64,000 bases of DNA from NCBI RefSeq assembly GCF_000230715.2, contig NC_019792.1:3348001-3412000 (forward strand), given 5' to 3'. Each line of letters starts with the position of its first letter. Within the stretch, counting starts at the first letter, position 1. Shown here piece by piece: positions 25,968 through 34,726 of this stretch. The notes beneath the pieces are model-generated. The model had not been told where the DNA came from. It searched no databases and saw nothing but the letters and a program-made list of their open reading frames with translations. The position numbers were made by a program, and so were the translations under genes. The DNA is from Natronobacterium gregoryi SP2. GTDB lineage: Archaea > Halobacteriota > Halobacteria > Halobacteriales > Natrialbaceae.

Positions 25968-26861
25968 CTACGTCTCGTCTTCGGCCAGTTCGATGTAGAA
26001 CTCGCCGTCGCTATCGGACTCGTCATCGGTCTCGACGATACTGACCCCGACCGTGTCGGCATCGGCAGCCGTGAGGTCGGTTGCATCGTCGTCTTCGTCG
26101 CCGCCGGCTTCGACGTCGGTACTGAGCGTTCCGTTTTCGAACTCGAGTGAATACCCCTCGTCAGTTTCGAACTGGAGTTGCATGTGATGGCTGCGGACCG
26201 TCTTTTCGTCGAGGTCGACAGTCGCGTGGATCGTACCGTCGTCGTCGTCAGTCGTCACTGTAACGTCGACTTCGTCGTCGTCGCGGTCGGTAACCGATAG
26301 TTCGATGGCGTCGGGCTCGCCGAGTGACGCCTGAACGTTGTAGGTGATGTCGTCGTCATCGAGCAGTGCCGACGTAACCCGATCGGCTTCGTCGTCCGTC
26401 AGCCGATCACTGTCCTCGACAGTCACCGACACGTCGTCAAACGCTGCAGTAGTGCCGTTGATCGCGAGGGCGTTTTCGACTTCCTCGAGCGAGACGGTCA
26501 CCGACGCACGCGGGAGGCGGTTGTTGGGTGGCGAGAGACGGACGTCGTACTCGTCGTCGATAGCGACGAGTTCACCGTCGTCGAGTTCGTGTGACTGATA
26601 GACGTCTGTCTGGAGGGTATCGACGCCATCGAAGTGGTCCTGGAGGGACTCGTTCTCACGAACGAAGGCGACAAGCTCGTCGACTTCTTCGTCGGTGAGC
26701 ACGTCATCGTGGTCACCGACGTCGAAGTCAGTGCTCGAGAGCGATGCGTCAGCGGGGGCTGTCGTGTACTCGCCCTCGGCAGCCGCGAACCCCACAGTTA
26801 CGAGGAGTACGAGTGCTGCAAGAGCGAGCACGTAAGCGGTGTAGCGGTAGTTGCGTTGCAT
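25968..26861 (-). CDS. Secreted acidic protein, family unknown
   Basis: 297 residues starting MQRNYRYTAYVLALAALVLL with a Sec signal ending near AAAEG (about residue 30). The mature part is very acidic, with an alpha-helical start (TDEEVDELVAFVRENESLQD), then beta-rich stretches ASVTVSLEEVENALAI and SVTVEDSDRLTDDEADRVTS. No C-terminal anchor or lipobox. It is divergent from the 27081 gene across a region with tandem GTTTCA repeats. No family recognised. Confidence 0.72.
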   Translation of the reverse strand: MQRNYRYTAYVLALAALVLLVTVGFAAAEGEYTTAPADASLSSTDFDVGDHDDVLTDEEVDELVAFVRENESLQDHFDGVDTLQTDVYQSHELDDGELVAIDDEYDVRLSPPNNRLPRASVTVSLEEVENALAINGTTAAFDDVSVTVEDSDRLTDDEADRVTSALLDDDDITYNVQASLGEPDAIELSVTDRDDDEVDVTVTTDDDDGTIHATVDLDEKTVRSHHMQLQFETDEGYSLEFENGTLSTDVEAGGDEDDDATDLTAADADTVGVSIVETDDESDSDGEFYIELAEDET

Positions 26862-27002
26862 GGCTAGACCAGTTCAGGCGGCAGTTCGCCCATCACCACT
26901 CGTCGGCGATCGGGCGAATCACCGCGTCGGGACCTTGTCAGAAACACCTCTTAAATCCCCGTTGGAAAGAAGAACGAAACGCGTTTCGGCGGTGTTTCGA
27001 AC

Positions 27003-27029
27003 CTGTTTCATCTGTTTCATCCGTTTCAG
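27003..27029 (+). promoter_or_regulatory. Three tandem 9-bp repeats (operator candidate)
   Basis: CTGTTTCAT, CTGTTTCAT, CCGTTTCAG in direct tandem. Just upstream are the palindrome GAAACGCGTTTC (26976-26987) and GTGTTTCGA. All share GTTTC/GAAAC. They lie between divergent secreted-protein genes, 52-78 bp before the 27081 start and upstream of its TATA-like TTCATATT (27048-27055). Confidence 0.5.
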
Positions 27030-27080
27030 GAAAACTCGAACCACTGTTTTCATATTGGTGCTTGCGACCATTGAAACACG

Positions 27081-27713
27081 ATGCTGCCGGTTCCCGTCCC
27101 TCGGATCGCGTTCGCAGCCTCGCTCGTCGTCCTCGGGTTCAGCCTTGCCACCTTCGGTACCGTCGTTGGTGGTCTTTCGACGGCAACGGCTGGCGAAGTC
27201 ACTGTCACCAACGACACCGTCGTATTCGTCGACGACAGCGGTGACCGAACGCCAATCGCCGACGCGACGACCACCGATCAAATCACCGTTTCCGACGAGA
27301 GTGGTCTGGTGACGGTTACGACCACTCAGCGTGAACCAGCAGCGTTGACCGACACACAGCGTGAAGCCGCCGCTCGAGTCGCCGTCTCGAACGCGACGCT
27401 CACCGAGCGCCTCCAGGCGTCAAACGGCATGACGGTCGACGTCGCACCGCTTCGAGCCGACGAGCCCGTCGATCGGCAACTTCGCCGTCCCGAGTTGGCG
27501 ACCGACGCCTCCGCTGGCAGCACTGGGCCGACGTTCCGGCCGGGGACCGCTACCAGTGAAACGGTCACGCTCGAGCGAGCCGAACCACAGTTCCACGAAA
27601 ACCGTGCGCTCGTCGTTGTCGAGCCCGTTACCGCGCCGAACGAGTATCGCGTCGTCGTCAATCTCACTGCAGAGACTGTCGAGCAGATACTCTCTCTCGA
27701 AGTTGTCAGCTAA
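27081..27713 (+). CDS. Secreted/membrane-anchored protein, family unknown
   Basis: 210 residues with an N-terminal hydrophobic segment (FAASLVVLGFSLATFGTVVG, about 10-30) and an extracytoplasmic beta-rich remainder (VTVTNDTVVFVDDSGDRTPI; SGLVTVTTTQREPAALTDTQ). The TATA-like box at 27048-27055 is about 29 bp before the ATG, so it is probably leaderless. It is followed after one base by a membrane HTH protein, with which it likely forms an operon. Confidence 0.7.
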   Translation: MLPVPVPRIAFAASLVVLGFSLATFGTVVGGLSTATAGEVTVTNDTVVFVDDSGDRTPIADATTTDQITVSDESGLVTVTTTQREPAALTDTQREAAARVAVSNATLTERLQASNGMTVDVAPLRADEPVDRQLRRPELATDASAGSTGPTFRPGTATSETVTLERAEPQFHENRALVVVEPVTAPNEYRVVVNLTAETVEQILSLEVVS

Positions 27714-27714
27714 T

Positions 27715-28236
27715 ATGTTCCCGAACGCCCTCCGAGACGGCCGAGTGGTTGGTGCCACCCTGCTCGTCGTCTCCACGTTCGTCCTCGGGGTACAGCTTTT
27801 GAACCCGCCCGAGCTCGTCGTTGCGACGAGCGGCCACGACGCCACCGTTGGAACGGTCGGCTACTACTTCCCATATCAGAACGCCGTCATCGTCGCCATC
27901 GCCGCATCTACGTTCGGTGCGACGACGACGTTTCTCGTCCTCGAAACTCGCTACGCGAGCAGCGACACCGCAGACGATTCCACAGTGACAGCCGACGACG
28001 CCGATCCAGCGGCACAACGGAGGAACTGGGAGGAGACCGCCGCAGAACTGTCCGCTACCGAACGAGTCGTCTACGAAACGGCACTGAAAGCCGGCGGTAA
28101 GATCCCACAGCGGGACATCGTCGAACAGACCGACCTCTCGAAGGCAACAGTCAGCCGAACGCTCGGGACTCTCGAGTCGCGGGACCTGCTGGCCAGAGAA
28201 CGACGAGGAATGGGTAACGTCGTCGTGCTACAGTAA
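27715..28236 (+). CDS. Membrane-bound winged-helix regulator
   Basis: Start at 27715 (MFPNALRDGRVVGATLLVVS), one base after the preceding stop; the longer frame is Ser/Arg-rich inside that gene. Two helices (about 11-30 and 54-75: AVIVAIAASTFGATTTFLVL) bracket a short outer loop. The cytoplasmic C-terminus is a wHTH: AELSATERVVYETALKAGGK, then QRDIVEQTDLSKATVSRTLG and LESRDLLARERRGMGNVVVL. A one-component membrane sensor-regulator whose partner is plausibly the secreted protein just upstream. Confidence 0.8.
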   Translation: MFPNALRDGRVVGATLLVVSTFVLGVQLLNPPELVVATSGHDATVGTVGYYFPYQNAVIVAIAASTFGATTTFLVLETRYASSDTADDSTVTADDADPAAQRRNWEETAAELSATERVVYETALKAGGKIPQRDIVEQTDLSKATVSRTLGTLESRDLLARERRGMGNVVVLQ

Positions 28237-28438
28237 CGTCCAGTCGATCGTCTCAGCGACCCCAGGAACTGTTCGAGGGTCTCGAGCAGTCGGGATGGGG
28301 TGGCTGCCGGATGGCAGACTCGTCGTGGTGTGTTCGGTCGACGACAGCAGGGGTGCCGTGAGTCGAACGGGGCCGACGCTGTCTGTCGGTTTCCACACGG
28401 CCATAACAGTAAAAGTGCAGTGACAGAGTTGCTCTGTC

Positions 28439-29185
28439 ATGTCGAACGAGACCGAACCAGACGCAACGAGACGGAGAGTGTTGCAAACCTCGGCGGTCGG
28501 AGTAACTGCGGGAGCGGTGATCGGTGTCGGGTCGACACCGACCGCTGCTCGAGACAACGAAACTGACGCGGGTGACGAAGGGACCGACGACGGGACTGCT
28601 GGTGGTGACGAAGGAGCGGCAAACGACGGCGAAGCGTCACCGGCGTGTGACGGCTCTCCCAGCATGAGTCGGACGAGTGTAACCACGCCACAGAGTCGGA
28701 TTACGAGCGACGATCCGGCCGTCGTCGAGGCTAACTTCCGTCCGGATCAAATGATCCCGGACGAATGTACTATCGTCGTCGACCTCGAGTTCAGCTTTAC
28801 CGATTCTGGCTTTCAGTGGGGTGGCGGCGCAGAGTGGGATCAAGCGACTTCGGATCTCGTCGTGGGAACGTTCGAGGTGGGCCCTGGCGAAATTCGTGAC
28901 ATCCGTGGTGAACTCCACACGCAAGGTGCTGAAGCGGGCGACAGTGTCACGGTCGTCGCAGACTACGAGATCTGGTTCGAAGGGAATCCTGAAGAATCTG
29001 TACAGCAGAGTGGTATCAGACACACTATCGACGTCGAAGAGTCAAACCCCGCTCCAGAAGAGCCGGGTGGTGAAGGTGGGGGGCTGCTCGATAGCGTCCC
29101 TGGGTTCGGTGTTCTGAACGCCGTTGCAGGAATCGGTGGTGCTGCATACGCACTCAAACAGAGAGCGGCCGACGATAGTGAGTAG
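28439..29185 (+). CDS. Secreted protein with Tat signal and PGF-CTERM-like anchor
   Basis: 248 residues: Tat motif TRRRVLQTSAVGVTAGAVIG, an acidic Gly/Thr/Asp linker with two Cys, a beta domain (about 80-200; IVVDLEFSFTDSGFQWGGGA), then a Pro/Glu/Gly linker and the terminal VPGFGVLNAVAGIGGAAYAL followed by KQR. That tail fits PGF-CTERM, the sorting signal removed by archaeosortase A before lipid attachment. TATA-like CAGTAAAAG is about 29 bp before the ATG. Probable cell-surface protein, ligand unknown. Confidence 0.78.
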   Translation: MSNETEPDATRRRVLQTSAVGVTAGAVIGVGSTPTAARDNETDAGDEGTDDGTAGGDEGAANDGEASPACDGSPSMSRTSVTTPQSRITSDDPAVVEANFRPDQMIPDECTIVVDLEFSFTDSGFQWGGGAEWDQATSDLVVGTFEVGPGEIRDIRGELHTQGAEAGDSVTVVADYEIWFEGNPEESVQQSGIRHTIDVEESNPAPEEPGGEGGGLLDSVPGFGVLNAVAGIGGAAYALKQRAADDSE

Positions 29186-29277
29186 TCGCGGTTGCCGTTC
29201 CACAGCGGAAATGAACGCAGACGCTAACAGCGAAACTGGCAGATGGTGAGAACCGTCGAGACACGTCCAACGTACGA

Positions 29278-30279
29278 ATGAACGAACGAGTACTTCAGGG
29301 GCTGTTGTTTTCCCTCGTGATCCTGGTTCTCTGTGGCCTCACAGTCGGGATAGCCGGTGGCTCCGACGGGATCGCCGAGGACGTAACCCAAACCGAGGAG
29401 GAAGTCGTGATCGACACCGATTGGGTGAACATCAACCTTCAGTCCCAGCGGACGACGGTAGAGCCGGGTGAGACGGTTCAGCTGAGTCATTCGGCTGCGA
29501 ACCTCCACCCCGAAGACGAACTGACGGTCCAGCTCGTCTTGGAAGCCCCAAGCGGTGCTGACGTTTCGGGAACCGGCGACATAGACAGCGGGACCGCTGG
29601 TCAGTTCGTTACAACAACGGAGTTAGACCCCGGAGAGATCCAGGATCAGCGTATAGATATCGACTTGCTCGAGGCTGGCGAGTACGAACTAACTGGACAA
29701 GCGATCTACTACTTCGGTGACGACCCCGATACGAGTCGGACGGTCGAAATATCGCTGCCGATCGAGAAACAACCGCCGCCGCCCACGACTACCGAGAGAG
29801 TGGCCGACGTCACAACTGGAGCGATACTGGCGGTGCCTGGGCTTCAGCACTCCCTCGCCGAGGGACTGGAAACCCGAGCGGCTAGCGTCGACAACGAGAT
29901 GATCCTGGGGATCTACGTCGGCGGCGTCGTCGGGCTGTCTGTCTTTCTTCTCGTGGTTCTCTCACCGGTCGTAACGCTTCTGACTGGGCGCAGTATCGTC
30001 GGCAGTATCCGCGGCCATCCCGGTGGAATAGCTATTGCGGAACGTACCGTGACGAAGTCTATCATGCTGGTTGGCTTCGCGCTCTTTCTGGTCGATATCT
30101 CTTCCGTCGCTAGCGACGGGACGTTCGACACCATCTGGTCGGCACAGGTCCTTTCGGCCCTGATCGTCGCCTCTCCGTTCGCCATCGTCGTCAGCGTCCT
30201 CGTACTGGTCAAAACACGCATCGTCGGGGCAGTTATCGAGGCGAAACGTCGATTGTTCGAATCGGTGGTCGATCGATGA
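29278..30279 (+). CDS. Multi-pass membrane protein with extracytoplasmic beta domain
   Basis: 333 residues. An N-terminal signal or anchor (LLFSLVILVLCGLTVGIAGG, about 9-28) precedes a CARDB/Ig-like beta domain (about 45-160; VEPGETVQLSHSAANLHPED), a PPPPTTTE linker, and three helices (about 205-230, 258-278, 290-313). It ends in a short basic tail. It lies 92 bp after the PGF-CTERM gene on the same strand, so the two may act together at the surface. No family recognised. Confidence 0.72.
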   Translation: MNERVLQGLLFSLVILVLCGLTVGIAGGSDGIAEDVTQTEEEVVIDTDWVNINLQSQRTTVEPGETVQLSHSAANLHPEDELTVQLVLEAPSGADVSGTGDIDSGTAGQFVTTTELDPGEIQDQRIDIDLLEAGEYELTGQAIYYFGDDPDTSRTVEISLPIEKQPPPPTTTERVADVTTGAILAVPGLQHSLAEGLETRAASVDNEMILGIYVGGVVGLSVFLLVVLSPVVTLLTGRSIVGSIRGHPGGIAIAERTVTKSIMLVGFALFLVDISSVASDGTFDTIWSAQVLSALIVASPFAIVVSVLVLVKTRIVGAVIEAKRRLFESVVDR

Positions 30280-30449
30280 CAACGCCCCAGGGGAACGACG
30301 ACGTATCGCCGGCACCGTTCCCGAATCCGCGACGCGGCGAGGTTCGAGCAGAGCGTCGGTAGCGGTCGACCCGAACTCGGTCACGCAGTCCCCTCGAGCG
30401 GGGCTGGCGATCATTGGTTTCTTGGTGTGACAATTCGAGTGGTCACGGT

Positions 30450-31259
30450 ATGAGCCAAGCGACGCTGACGGAGCGGCCCTACGTCAACTCGAGTCTCTTC
30501 TCGGGCCACTATCTCGACGACCGCATCGAAGATCGCGAGGAGTGGAACTGCGACGAGGACGCGCGGGCGGCAATGAAGGACCTCGAGGAGTTGTACGACC
30601 TCGAGTCGGATCTCGTTTCGGGGTATGCCGAAGATCCGCTGATCGACAACTGGATCGCCGAGGTGCTCGACATCCTGGGGTTCGGAACCAACGTCGAGAC
30701 GACGCTTCCCGACGGCGGTGGCTACGTCGACACACTGTTGTTCGACGACACCGAGACACGCCGGGACGCCGCAGAAGTCTACCTGAGTACGGAGGAGACG
30801 ACGGATCTGTTCGACCGTGGCGTCGGTCTGGTGGAGGCCAAGCAGTGGGATGCGGATTTCACGACCCGATTCAGCGAGCAGCGACCGTACCGCAACGCCT
30901 CCCACCAGATCAAACACTACCTCGAGCGGACGCCCGAGAACATCCAGTGGGGGATTCTCACCAACGGCCGCAAGTGGCGGCTGTACGGTACCAAAGATTA
31001 CGAGACCCAGACCTACTTCGAGGTCGACCTGCCGGAACTGCTCGAGGGCGGTGATCTCGAGGCGTTCAAATACTTCTACGTCTTTTTCCGGCCCGAGGCG
31101 TTTCGCGAGCGTGCGGGAGAGACGTTTCTGGATTCGGTTCGGTCCGAGAGCGAAACCGTCGCCCAGGAACTCGGTGCGGACCTGCAGGACAACGAGCGTG
31201 TCATACAATGGTCCTCAACATTCATTATCTGCTGCCGCCCGCTTGAACAAAACCGATGA
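30450..31259 (+). pseudogene. N-terminal fragment of a Type IIG (Eco57I-like) restriction-modification enzyme
   Basis: From ATG 30450 (MSQATLTERPYVNSSLFSGH) about 250 residues match the N-terminal nuclease region of large haloarchaeal restriction-methylase proteins: YVDTLLFDDTETRRDAAEVY, then VEAKQWDADFTTRFSEQRPY (a PD-ExK-like EAK core) and WGILTNGRKWRLYGTKDYET. After DNERV (about 31203) the frame runs into unrelated sequence and stops. Full-length relatives are over 1,000 residues with methylase motifs, absent here. Disrupted, probably by an insertion or deletion. Confidence 0.7.
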
Positions 31260-31427
31260 CTGGTGATTCACAGAGTACACGCGAAATGCGAGCTGTATAA
31301 TCGCTAGGCAGAGGTAGTGAGACGTATTCTATGACAGGCTGGAGGAAGCAATCGGGGAGTAGTACCGCGAGCGACCGTGGTGGCGAATCGGCTTTGCCCC
31401 AGATGTTGTGAGGCAGCGAGCCGTGAG

Positions 31428-31661
31428 TCAGATCCGTCCGTTCCCCTCGAACTCGAGAACGGGTGGGAAGACGGTACAGCCACAGGGGACGGCTGTCGCT
31501 TCTGCTGGCCCGTGGATCGTTGCGGCGACGATTTCGTCGCCACAGGTGGGACAGAGTGGGAACAGGTCGAAGTCGACGTCCGGTGTCGACGTGTCGGCGT
31601 CCGCTGTGGAACCGTCTCGATCCTCACGGTCGCGGGGGTCGTCCCCCGTCATCGGTGCCAC
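31428..31661 (-). CDS. Small zinc-ribbon protein
   Basis: 77 residues: acidic N-terminus (TGDDPRDREDRDG), then LFPLCPTCGDEIVAATIHGP and AEATAVPCGCTVFPPVLEF. CPTCG plus PCGC gives four Cys spaced like a haloarchaeal zinc ribbon. The start could be 31661 (MAPMTGDD) or 31652 (MTGDD). Stand-alone; function unknown. Confidence 0.65.
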   Translation of the reverse strand: MAPMTGDDPRDREDRDGSTADADTSTPDVDFDLFPLCPTCGDEIVAATIHGPAEATAVPCGCTVFPPVLEFEGNGRI

Positions 31662-32090
31662 CCGGTTTCGGGGGTTGGCAGTGCTCGAGTGTGATACGTC
31701 AGTCGTTCGGGACGTTTATGTCCCGGTAGAACGTACGCAAACATGGCTTCAGGCCTCTCGGCTGGAAGCCACGTCTCGGGTGCCTTATCACCCGGGGCAT
31801 TTCGACGCGCCCCTGCTGGAGAGTGGCTTCCGTTCTGATTGTTGACTCGTCAGTGCTTATATCTATTGGTGTCGGAATCGTAGTGAACGGGTTCCACGCC
31901 ACGAATGCGACTGCTGTAGACTGGATGACTGTCTCTCGCCGGCTTCCAGTCCCGGCCGGTGACGGCCAACGCTCGACTCGATGGCTCGTCTGTGACCGTC
32001 ACCGACGACTCGAGACCAGTAGCGAAGAAAGGAGGACAGTTCGAGGGACGAGGCGTCCGCGGGTGTCGTCGCTCGAGGGCGTCCGAGTCG
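31662..32090. other. Gene-free stretch, about 430 bp
   Basis: No convincing gene. Around 31700-31850 the plus frame YVPVERTQTWLQASRLEATS looks like the C-terminal tail region of haloarchaeal TnpB-like proteins, but nothing upstream supports a gene; treat as a possible IS605-order scar. Confidence 0.35.
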
Positions 32091-32264
32091 TTACGAGTCG
32101 GCGGACTCGGCCGAACTACTGGTTCGTCTGATCGATCCGGTTGCTTTCATGCGGGCGTATGCGATGCCGGCACCGAAGCCGACGACGCCCATCAGGCCGG
32201 CGAGTCCGGCGGCGATACCTTCGCTCACACCGTGATGGAGGATGGTTGGGTCCATGTGTCCCAT
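32091..32264 (-). CDS. 57-residue single-helix membrane peptide
   Basis: ATG at 32264 reads MGHMDPTILHHGVSEGIAAG, then LAGLMGVVGFGAGIAYARMK, then a Ser-rich tail ending ESADS. One Gly/Ala-rich membrane helix. The TATA box TAGTATAATTTA (32289-32300) is about 30 bp upstream, an exact leaderless spacing. The His-rich N-terminus (HMDPTILHH) is unusual. No family recognised. Confidence 0.6.
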   Translation of the reverse strand: MGHMDPTILHHGVSEGIAAGLAGLMGVVGFGAGIAYARMKATGSIRRTSSSAESADS

Positions 32265-32397
32265 CGGGAACGTTCTCCCGAGACTACATAAATTATACTA
32301 TCTCAGTTTAGGTAGTACAACTTCGTTTGATTACCACAGAGAATATTTGGGTGACGGAGAGATAGTCGTAACTTCGATGGTGTCAGTATGAAGACGT

Positions 32398-33249
32398 ATG
32401 GATCGACGAGCGATGCTACGACTTGCCGGTGTCACCGGAACGGCGGCGATGGCCGGCTGTCTCGCCGACAGCCTGGGGACCGACCCCGACGACGGCGACG
32501 AGTCCGAGTCGAACGGAGACGACGAAACACCCGCTGACGAGCAATCAGAAGACGACACAACCGACGGTGGACCGGAACGCTCCCCGGCGGAAACGGTGGT
32601 CGCCTTCTACGAGGCGATCGCCGACGGCGATGTCGACCGGGTCCACGACCTCCAACACGACGAGGCCGACCCATACGACGTGGACGACGAAGACGAATTC
32701 ACCGTCGAAGCGACGGAAACGATCGCGACCGACGACGACAGTGCGACGGTCGAAACGCTCGTGACGGCCGACGGCGCAAGCGTCGCTCTCGGACCGGTCG
32801 TCGACCTCGAACTCGAAGACGGTGCCTGGCGCGTCCTCGAGGTCAGCCCCATCAGGCCGGACGACGACACGGCGCTCAGGCCGAACGCCACGTTCGAGGT
32901 CGATCGGGAGAACGGGAGCCAACGAATCACACACACCGCAGGTGACGACGTTCGAGCGTCGACTCTCTCCGTCCGCGGGGATGGCCTCGAGCAGACCGGG
33001 GCCTGGACCGATATCGGAGGCGACGCGAGCGCGGAGATCGACGGGGAACCGGCAGTCACCGCCGGTGACGCCGTCACCGTCGGCGTCGCGGACGACGACT
33101 CCCCTCTCGGTCGTCTGGGACGATGGGACGGTCGCCGTCGAACTCGCAGGGGTAGCCGGTGCGACCGCCTCGGCGACCGAGAGCGCCGACGGGGCGACAG
33201 CGTCCGACTCTGCGTCCGAATAGCCACTCATACGGATTGCTGTAACTAG
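32398..33249 (+). CDS. Tat lipoprotein, frameshifted near its C-terminus
   Basis: MDRRAMLRLAGVTGTAAMAG leads to lipobox MAGC at about residue 21. An acidic linker, an NTF2/SnoaL-like segment (ETVVAFYEAIADGDVDRVHD) and a C-terminal beta domain of the archaeal pilin-like type (RITHTAGDDVRASTLSVRGD; GEPAVTAGDAVTVGVADDDS) follow. After DDDSPL the listed frame turns Arg-rich. The +1 frame gives SVVWDDGTVAVELAG and stops at 33223, as expected for the family. A one-base indel near 33105-33115 is therefore likely. Confidence 0.7.
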   Translation: MDRRAMLRLAGVTGTAAMAGCLADSLGTDPDDGDESESNGDDETPADEQSEDDTTDGGPERSPAETVVAFYEAIADGDVDRVHDLQHDEADPYDVDDEDEFTVEATETIATDDDSATVETLVTADGASVALGPVVDLELEDGAWRVLEVSPIRPDDDTALRPNATFEVDRENGSQRITHTAGDDVRASTLSVRGDGLEQTGAWTDIGGDASAEIDGEPAVTAGDAVTVGVADDDSPLGRLGRWDGRRRTRRGSRCDRLGDRERRRGDSVRLCVRIATHTDCCN

Positions 33250-33312
33250 TTACCGCCTATCGACAGAACGGGGACGGCGATCGGCGGTAAGTGACGACAG
33301 TAAGCCGTATGA
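33228..33312. repeat. Type A palindromic repeat, copy 7 (different core)
   Basis: Ends TCATACGGATTGCTGTAACT and GACGACAGTAAGCCGTATGA as in other copies, but the core is TTACCGCCTATCG / CGATCGGCGGTAA, unrelated to the usual GCGCGACCGC core and still paired. Ends are conserved, the core only as a fold. Confidence 0.7.
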
Positions 33313-33461
33313 GGACACGTTGCTCGAGTCGACGAGAGTGTGCTCGCGGAGAGTTGGCGAGGGGCGGTCGCCGGCCCAGTTTCGCTGGTGCAGCCCCGTG
33401 ACGCGCCGGCCGACACATATAAAGAGTAACCCTTTTGCAACACCCCGACACACGTTCGAGC

Positions 33462-33788
33462 ATGAGCCAGGATTGGCCAGTCGATCCGGACGGCGAGGAA
33501 GGAAGCGAGGGGATGCGCAAGTTCGACATGCGGATCATCGCGGACAAGGTAGACGAGGAAGCGGACTTTCCGATGGACGTCTCCGAGTTCGTCGACGAGT
33601 ACGGCGAGTATCCGATCCGGATCAACCACGAGCGGGTCGTCGCGCTGCGTGAGATCTTCGAGTACGTCGATGCCGAGGAGTTCGAGGAACTGGTCGACAT
33701 GCACAAGGCCGTCGGAGCGGCGATGCGCGAGGGGGACTTCTGGAAGTACCACCCGGAGGGGTCCGATCCCAAAAAGAAGCCCGCCTAA
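33462..33788 (+). CDS. DUF5785-family protein
   Basis: Start at 33462 (MSQDWPVDPDGEEGSEGMRK), 108 residues; the TATA box ACATATAAAG near 33416-33425 allows only this start. The compact acidic protein has DMRIIADKVDEEADFPMDVS and ends KYHPEGSDPKKKPA. DUF5785 is a conserved small haloarchaeal family without known function. It sits alone, 77 bp before the GTP cyclohydrolase III gene. Confidence 0.82.
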   Translation: MSQDWPVDPDGEEGSEGMRKFDMRIIADKVDEEADFPMDVSEFVDEYGEYPIRINHERVVALREIFEYVDAEEFEELVDMHKAVGAAMREGDFWKYHPEGSDPKKKPA

Positions 33789-33865
33789 CCACGTGACTGC
33801 GTGGCACATCTCGGATCTGGATTGCGTATCACTTATACGACGGGACGTTGGAAGGTTTTCGTACA

Positions 33866-34633
33866 GTGACTAATACGCAGGTTACGCTGGTCCAGATCGA
33901 CAACTACGGTCCGTGGACGGTGACGCCAGAACCGAGACGAGAGGCTGACCTCCAGACACTACAGTCACGACTCTACGCCGATATCTCTCAGTTCGTCGGG
34001 AATCGTGGCGGATACGTGTTCTTTACGCGGTTCGACAACATGATCGCTGTGACGAACGGCCTCGACTTCGAGGACCATCGACTCCTCCAGGAGTCGGCCG
34101 GCAACCGCTACCCAGTCACGCTGAGTCTCGGGGTGGCGACTGGAACCGACCCCGTACAGGCGTTGTCCGACGCGACGACCCGCCTCCAGGAAGCCGGCAG
34201 CGCCCAGGACGAGAACCGACGAGAGTGTCTCGAGGGACGGACCATCGACGACGCGCACCGCTCCGACGAGGATGTCCAGATCGCCCACTTCGACGTCATC
34301 GACGCGACTGGCAACTACACGGACGAACTCAACGCTTTCGACACCTTCATCGAGATCGAACAGGGGTACGCCGAACTCATGCGACACATGCGGTACGCTC
34401 ACGACAGTCTCTCGTTTTTCGTCGGTGGGGACAACGTGATCGTCGTCTGCCCCGACCTCGAAGACGAGGACTACGTCGAAGCGATCCACCACGTCGAGGA
34501 GGCCGCCGACGTCAGCCTCCAGGTCGGCGTCGGCCACGGAGAAAACGCCCACGACGCGGGGTTTGAGGCGAAACACGCCCTCGAGACCTGTCGAGCCGAC
34601 GGAACGCGCGTCGAACTCGCGTGGGAATCGTAA
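33866..34633 (+). CDS. gch3: GTP cyclohydrolase III (IIa)
   Basis: GTG start at 33866 gives MTNTQVTLVQIDNYGPWTVT, the family N-terminus; TATA CTTATAC (33832-33838) lies about 31 bp upstream, fitting a leaderless GTG. The 255-residue protein has two ferredoxin-like halves with YPVTLSLGVATGTDPVQALS and SLQVGVGHGENAHDAGFEAK. It opens GTP to the formylamino-pyrimidine intermediate, the first archaeal step to riboflavin and the F420 deazaflavin. Confidence 0.92.
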   Translation: MTNTQVTLVQIDNYGPWTVTPEPRREADLQTLQSRLYADISQFVGNRGGYVFFTRFDNMIAVTNGLDFEDHRLLQESAGNRYPVTLSLGVATGTDPVQALSDATTRLQEAGSAQDENRRECLEGRTIDDAHRSDEDVQIAHFDVIDATGNYTDELNAFDTFIEIEQGYAELMRHMRYAHDSLSFFVGGDNVIVVCPDLEDEDYVEAIHHVEEAADVSLQVGVGHGENAHDAGFEAKHALETCRADGTRVELAWES

Positions 34634-34726
34634 TCCGACGACGCGCCAAACCGGGGTCTCTTCGAGAGCGACGTGCTTAAACGTGGCGTAGGTAGTTTTT
34701 AGCCGGACTATCGCTAGTATTCGAGT

